Part shown: positions 58,356 through 64,000 of the stretch, one piece after another | Numbering within the stretch: position 1 is the first letter of the stretch | Layout of the letters: each line of letters begins with the position of its first letter | NCBI GenBank assembly: GCA_039602395.1 | Contig: JBCNJP010000019.1 | Location: 9,309,542-9,373,541 of the forward strand | Length of the DNA stretch: 64,000 nucleotides | Direction of reading: 5' to 3' | Source: Deinandra increscens subsp. villosa | Lineage: Eukaryota; Streptophyta; Magnoliopsida; Asterales; Asteraceae | Translations under genes and position numbers: made by a program | The notes under the pieces: model-generated | What the model was told of the DNA's origin: nothing | The model's database searches: none | Seen by the model: the letters and a program-made list of their open reading frames with translations, nothing else

Positions 58356-58956
58356 TGTAGGATCGAAATCTGGTTACAGAGTTTAACCAATTACAAGATT
58401 TTACTTAGAATTAACCAGGTGGGAACAAGTTAATTCTTATGCTCTGTTTGAAGTTAATTAATATGAAATCGAATACAAACCAAGTATAACACTGATATGA
58501 ATAAAATTGGGCACTATATTATAATTTGATGATTCGAAGTACATATGTGAGTGATTTACACACACTTGCCAAGCAGATTACAAGTTTCTATTTATAGTGC
58601 CTTAAGGAATCAGGGAGATACATGAACTAGAATAATATTAAACTAGTCTAGAAGATAAAGTGTCAGCTTCATGTCAGGAGAAGGATGGGAAACTAGATCA
58701 GATGTATGAGACACAAGTGGAGCTTGAGTTATCTAGGTCAAGTTGATGTCCGAGATAACTAGCCTTACCGAGGTAACTTGAGTTATCTAGGGCGTGTCGA
58801 CTGTCCGAGATAAACTGTGCCTCCGAGATAAAAAGGCTTTCCGATCTCGGGCAGTTTGTTCTTCCGAGATAACTTATCTCGGGTCTTCTATTCCTTCCTA
58901 GATAACATATCTTTAGTTGATCAGCACCATTTCTTTAGTAGAAATAATTCCTTACA
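58356..58956 (-). repeat. 5' LTR of the retrotransposon
   Basis: 601 bp, with TG...CA ends. It has the same layout as the 3' LTR, with TATAAATA at 58589-58596. It is shorter because of deletions near 58572, 58615 and 58840. It also contains a short insertion that repeats GAGTTATCTAGG next to the GTCCGAGATAAC motif (about 58725-58760). Confidence 0.92.
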
Positions 58957-61900
58957 AATGATAAAATAAAAATAGGGCAACAAACAACAAAATTTACAAC
59001 AAATAGTTTGAGGCAAGCGCCTCGGGCCTGGGATACAAAGCTAGATGCTACGTTAAAAACAATGGGGTTTGTAAAATGTTGTCAAGAACAAGTCGTCTAT
59101 CGAAAATCACATAATCGGGGTTTACGTTGATGACCTAGTTGTGACGGGTTCGAGTACTAAATTCATAATGGCGTTCAAGCAAGCAATGGCTAAGAACTTC
59201 AAGATGTTAGAGTTGGAAAACCTAAGTTATTACCTCGGACTTAAAGTAATACAAAGTACCAAAAGCATCATCTTGAAACAATTGGCGTATGCGAAGAAAA
59301 TTCTTACGGAGAATGGCATGGCAGATTGTAATCCTGCTTGTGTTCCTATGGACCCAAATGTGAAAGTAAGGCAGAAGCTAAAGAAGACGTGGGTCCAACT
59401 AAATATCGCAAGCTAATGGGATGCTTTACTACAAACTCGCCCGGACCTCGCTTATTCGGTTGGATTCGTGAAGAAGGGAGAAGAGCACAAGGTATACAAA
59501 CTCGAGAAAGCTCTATATGGTTTGAGGCAAGCGCCTCAGTGCATGGAATTACAAAGCTCGATGCTACGTTGAAAACAATGGGGTTTGTAAAATGTTGTCA
59601 AGAACAAGCCGTCTATCGAAAATCACATAATCGGGGTTTACGTTGATGACCTAGTTGTGACGGGTTCGAGTACTAAATTCATAATGGAGTTCAAGCAAGC
59701 AATGGCCAAGAACTTCGAGATGTTAGACTTGGAAAACCTAAGTTATTACCTCGGACTTGAAGTAATACAACGCACCAAAAGCATCATCTGGAAACATAAG
59801 CAAGCGTGTAAGAAAAGAAGAGTCAAAGATAACATATCATGTAAGAAATATATTCACACATAAGCAAATAAAATTCCACATACAAAAATATTTTAGTAAC
59901 AAAATGTAGCATACCTCAAATCCAAATCCTTTTAGAGATCAAAATTATCTCTCAAAATTATAATACACCTAATATTTTGTGAGCTAATATATGAAAATCA
60001 CAATAGTTCTTGACTCTTACAAGTATTTATGTAAGATATAAGAAATAACAAAAACTTATACATACCTGGTGAAGAGTGCGTACATATCCCTCGAAATCAT
60101 CAACAAAGAACATAATGCCATCATACTAGCATATGGAACACGCCTACCCTTTTAGTCACCTGTGATTCAATTTTTCATGCAATTGTATAAAATTCGAATT
60201 CTAATAAAAAATAGTTCTTCTCCGATGACTTTTTCAATTCAAAGAACCAAGACAAATTCAGAATATATTTCTACAAAATTCGAAAATCATATCATACATG
60301 GTAATTGAGATTCAATAAATTTATAAAAAAATTATATACAAGCTAGGAATATGATAAAATAAAAATGGGGCAACAAACCAAAAATTAAAGACAATAAATA
60401 ATAGCAAGCATGTGAGAAAAGAAGAGTAAAAGATAGCATATCATGTACGGAAATATTCACGAATAAGCAAATAAGATATACGCATAAAAATATTTTAGTA
60501 ACAAAATGTACCTCAACACCAAATCCTTTTAGTGATCAAAATTATCTCCTGAAATTTAAGAGAACAATCATACAACTAATATTGTGTTAACTATGTATAT
60601 GAAAATCACAATAGTTCTTGGCTCCACAAGTATTTATGTAAGAAGATATAAGAAAGAACAAAAGCTTATACATAACCTGCTAAAGAGTGCGTACATATTC
60701 CTCAAGATCATCAACAAAGAACATAAAGTCATCATACTAGCATATGGCAACAAGTCTGCCCTTCTAGTCACCTGTGATTAAATTTTTCATGCAATTATAT
60801 AAAATTCTAATATGAAATATATAAAAGAACATACCAGTCGAAATCGCAATAGTTCTTCTCCGATGACTACAACAGTTCAAAGAACCAAGAAAATTCATAA
60901 TATATGGAATATACAAAATCAGAAAATCAAGAAAGAACAAAATCGTGACATTGAACGCCGAGTGTACAGGTTCCAGATCAGGAGCACATGGTAATGTTTG
61001 GGCCTTTGAGTCACTTGTTATTAAACTTATCATGCAATTACACAAGGTTTAAACATTATAAAGAGCAGTGAACGATGAACGAAGATAATTTTATAGGAAA
61101 AAAAAAATAGGTGTAAGAAAATGATACAGAGATCTATAAAAAGCGTATGAAAGAAAAACACAATGTTATAAAGAACACAAAAGAACGTCCAATTCAACAA
61201 AACAATGACCCCTAGTATTATTGTACCCCGCACAAATAGAAAATTCGGAAACACATACACGTTTAACAAATCCGAGTACACCTTTCGAAAATTAACACTT
61301 GAAAACTTTAATACAACCACCTAAAAGAATAAGAAATACTATTTGCTAAACGCCACATTTTAGAATTTGGCTAAAAAGTCACCAAACACAAAATAGAATT
61401 TGCATTTTATCAAATAAAAACAAGAACAAGAAAATAAAAAGAAGAAAACACATAACATCAAGACTCAAACGGTAAGGCATACATAAAAGGAAGTCAAAGA
61501 AAACATGTCAAGTCAAGAAATATTCATGCATAAGCAATATTTACAAAAAAAAAATTAGAGACAAACCACATCAAATAGGAATAGCTAGAACTTGCAAATG
61601 ATCAAATAAAAACTAGGCAACAAATAACAAAATTAAATACAACAAATAGTAGCAAGCGTGTGAGAAAAGAAGAGCCAAATATAACATATCATGTAAAGGA
61701 AATATTCACGCACAATAAAATAAGATTCCACATACGCACAAATATATTTTAGTAACAGAATGTAGCATACCTCAACACCAAATCCTTTTAGAGATCAAAA
61801 TTATCTCCTAAATTTTAAGAAAACAATCATACACTTACAAATTAACAAATTAAAGAAAATTTAGCTTTAAAGCCACTTGACAACTTAAAAAACTATTTGC

Positions 61901-64000
61901 TAAACGCCATATTATAGTAATAAACAAGTAATAATATCAAATAAACTAAATGGTAACATAATTCCACAAGCTACACAAACACAAAATAGAATTTGCATTT
62001 TATCAAATAAAAATAAGGGCAAAAAAATAGAATAAAGGAAACCCATAACAACAAGAATCAGACGACAATATACACACACATAAAAGGAAGTCAAAAAAAA
62101 CATCTCAAGTCAAGAAATATTCATGCATGAACAATTAGATTCAACACACTTACAAATTATTAGAGACAAACCACATCAAATAGGAATAGAACTTGCTAAT
62201 GATCAAGTAAAAACTGGGCAACAAACAACAAAATTAAATACAACAAATAGTTGCAAGTGTGTGAGAAAAGAAGAGTCAAAGATAACATATCATGTAAGGA
62301 AATATTCAAGCATAAGCAAATCTTTTTAGAGATCAAAATTATCTCCCAAATCTTTTAGAGATCAAAATTATCTCTAAAATTTTAAGAGAACAATCATACA
62401 CCTAATATTGTGTCAACCTTACTATATGAAAATCACAATAATTCTTAGGTCTTACAAGTAATTATGTAAGAAAGTATAAGGTAAAGAGTGTGTACATGTT
62501 CCTCGAGATCATCAACAAAGAACATAATGTCACACACGTCTGCCCTTCTAGTCACCTGTGATTCAATTTTTCGTGCAATTATATAAGATTCTAATATGAA
62601 ATATATAAAAGAATGAACCAAAATCGCAATACTTCTTCTCCGATGACTATAACTATTCAAAAAACCAAGACAAATTCATATATGGAATACACAAAATCCG
62701 AAAATCAATATCATACTATAAAGTAATATATGATGTGCCAAGAAGATAGTAAGAAAGAATAAAAGTCTACACATCGAACGCCGAGTGTACAGGTTCCTGA
62801 AGATCAGGAGCACATGGTAATGTTTGGGCCTTCGAGTCACTTGTTATTAAACTTATCATGCAATTACACAAGGTTTAAACATTATAGAGAACAGTGAGCA
62901 ATGAACATTATATCATCACACAATAGAAATTTGAAAAGTCAAGGACAAATCGGAAAGAAAAACACAAAGTTATAAAGAACACAATAGAAAGTTCAATTCA
63001 ATAGTACAATGACCTAGTATTATTGTACCCCGCACAAATAGCAAATTCGGAGACAGAGGCACGTTTAACAAATCCGAGTACACCTTTCGAAAATTAAAAA
63101 TTAAAGAAAATTTAGCTTTGTAGCCACTTGACAACTTAAAAAAACTATTTGCTAAACGCCATATTATAGTAATAAACAAGTAATATCAAATAAACTAAAT
63201 GGTAACATAATTCCACAAACTACACAAACACAAAATAAATTTTGCATTTTATCAAATAAAAACAAGGGCAAGAAAATAAAATGAAAGAAACCCCATAAGA
63301 GCAAGACACAGACGGCAAGACATAAAAGGAAGTCAAAAAAAACATGTCAAGTCAAGAAATATTCATGCATGAACAAGTTAGATTCAACACACTTACAAAA
63401 TATTAGAGATAAACCACATCAGATAGGAATAGAACTTGCAAATGATCAAATAAAAACGAGGCAACAAACAACAAAATTGAATACAACAAATAGTAGCAAG
63501 CGTGTGAGAAAAAAAGAGTCAAAGATAACATATCATGTAAGTAAATATTCAAGCATAAGCAAATCCTTTTAGAGATCAAAATTATCTCCCAAATCTTTTT
63601 AGAGATCAAAATTATCTCTAAAATTTTAAGAGAACAATCATACACCTAATATTGTGTGAACCTTACTATATGAAAATCATAATAATTCTTGGGTCTTACA
63701 AGTAATTATGTAACAAAATATAAGGTAAAGAGTGTGTACATGTTCCTCGAGATCATCAACAAAGAACATAATGTCACCACGCCTGCCCTTCTAGTCACCT
63801 GTGATTCAATTTTTCGTGCAATTATATAAAATTCTAATATGAAATATATAAAAGAACGAACCAAAATCGCAATAGTTCTTCTCCGATGACTAAAACTATT
63901 CAAAGAAGGAAGACAAATTCATAATATATGGAATACACAAAATCTGAAAATCAATATCATTATAAAGTAATATATGATGTGCCAAGAAGATAGTAAGAAA
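58957..64000 (+). repeat. Tandem array of about 1.25 kb units, right part, continuing past the window
   Basis: The same landmarks as in the left part recur. CAAATCCTTTTAG.GATCAAAA occurs near 59925, 60520, 61780, 62320 and 63565. AACACAAAATAGAATTTGC occurs near 61385 and 61979, with a variant near 63229. CTAGTCACCTGTGATT occurs near 60765, 62548 and 63797. Spacings alternate between about 1250 bp and about 550-600 bp, so deleted half-units are mixed with full ones. In the last two units the TTTTAGAGATCAAAATTATCTC motif is locally doubled (62326/62350, 63569/63600), showing that they share a recent common ancestor. Confidence 0.9.
59013..59805 (+). pseudogene. Duplicated copia reverse-transcriptase fragment within the array
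   Basis: The copia RT segment occurs twice in tandem. Each copy has LRQAP, LDATLKTMGFVKCCQEQ, VYRKSHNRG, (Y)VDDLVVTGSSTKFIM, FKQAMAKNF and MLELENLSYYLGL or MLDLENLSYYLGL. The first copy runs 59013-59430 and continues through LAYAKKILTENGMADCNPAC. The second (about 59490-59805) adds the upstream KLEKALYGLRQAP and stops at KSIIWKH. Frameshifts separate the catalytic YVDD from its context. Neither copy has LTRs, and both sides return to the array sequence (ACAACAAATAG | ... | CAAGCGTGTAAGAAAAG). It is not from the 12.9 kb element: the residues differ and the orientation is opposite. Confidence 0.85.

Larger units (their letters stand above)
46088..58956 (-). mobile_element. Complete but inactive Sirevirus-type copia retrotransposon, 12.9 kb
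   Basis: Two LTRs (46088-46737, 58356-58956), a primer binding site, a polypurine tract and a perfect AATGA target duplication (46083-46087, 58957-58961) define the element. Minus-strand order: 5' LTR (58956-58356), gag, protease, integrase, RT, RNase H, a long 4-5 kb region of extra reading frames, 3' LTR. The integrase-before-RT order makes it copia; the large extra region after pol suggests the Sirevirus (Maximus/SIRE) lineage. All reading frames carry stops. The LTRs differ at about a dozen sites in their first 230 bp plus several indels, so the insertion is not recent. It landed within one unit of the tandem array. Confidence 0.95.

Noticed and set aside
41900..64000. CRISPR-like or prokaryotic repeat array
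   Set aside because: Units are over 1 kb with no short repeat/spacer pattern, and the context is plainly plant nuclear.

Overview
This is a 64 kb piece of nuclear DNA from a dicot plant. AP2/ERF and retroelement sequences, repeat families and decayed plastid DNA resemble those I know from Asteraceae (daisy family), but the family-level call is inference. The DNA is AT-rich, and by eye nearly all of it is transposable elements and their debris. The only confident host gene is an ERF1-like AP2/ERF transcription factor (1423-2118, minus), with a TATA box and a GCC box in its own promoter.

Layout. 0.4-13 kb: small inverted-repeat elements (418-756, 7621-7799, 11096-11390), a decayed PIF/Harbinger Myb-like accessory gene (4990-6298, minus), a LINE fragment (8850-9446, minus), a 119-bp tandem duplication, and a short Helitron (12379-13131). 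14989-29867: a 14.9 kb CACTA (En/Spm) element with 14-bp perfect terminal inverted repeats, subterminal TAGGAC/GTCCTA arrays and two apparently intact, divergently transcribed genes. One is a spliced TNP2-like transposase (plus); the other is a multi-exon Ptta/En/Spm TNPA-like gene (minus). The element also carries a captured fragment of a phospholipase C C2 domain and nested MITEs.

29868-34850: a broken Sirevirus-type copia element (gag, multiple polypurine tracts, 3' LTR) abutting a Ty3-gypsy Tat-lineage gag-PR-RT fragment. The copia gag is cut exactly at the CACTA end, but the other CACTA flank is unrelated DNA and the 3-bp flanks do not match. 37468-40037: plastid DNA (atpI and the atpI-atpH spacer) in the nucleus, split by a 947-bp hAT element with a perfect 8-bp target duplication. 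40038-41000: remnant of a retroelement extra ORF.

41900-64000: an array of about 1.25-1.3 kb tandem repeats of unknown identity. It is interrupted by a 1095-bp MULE (9-bp target duplication, gene-like interior), by a complete 12.9 kb Sirevirus-type LTR retrotransposon on the minus strand (46088-58956, 5-bp target duplication AATGA, all genes broken), and by a duplicated copia reverse-transcriptase fragment.

The interest lies in the order of events rather than in a pathway: exact target duplications let insertions be undone on paper, and the CACTA borders record a rearrangement. Coordinates were read by eye. Family names come from recognised motifs; no search or alignment was run.
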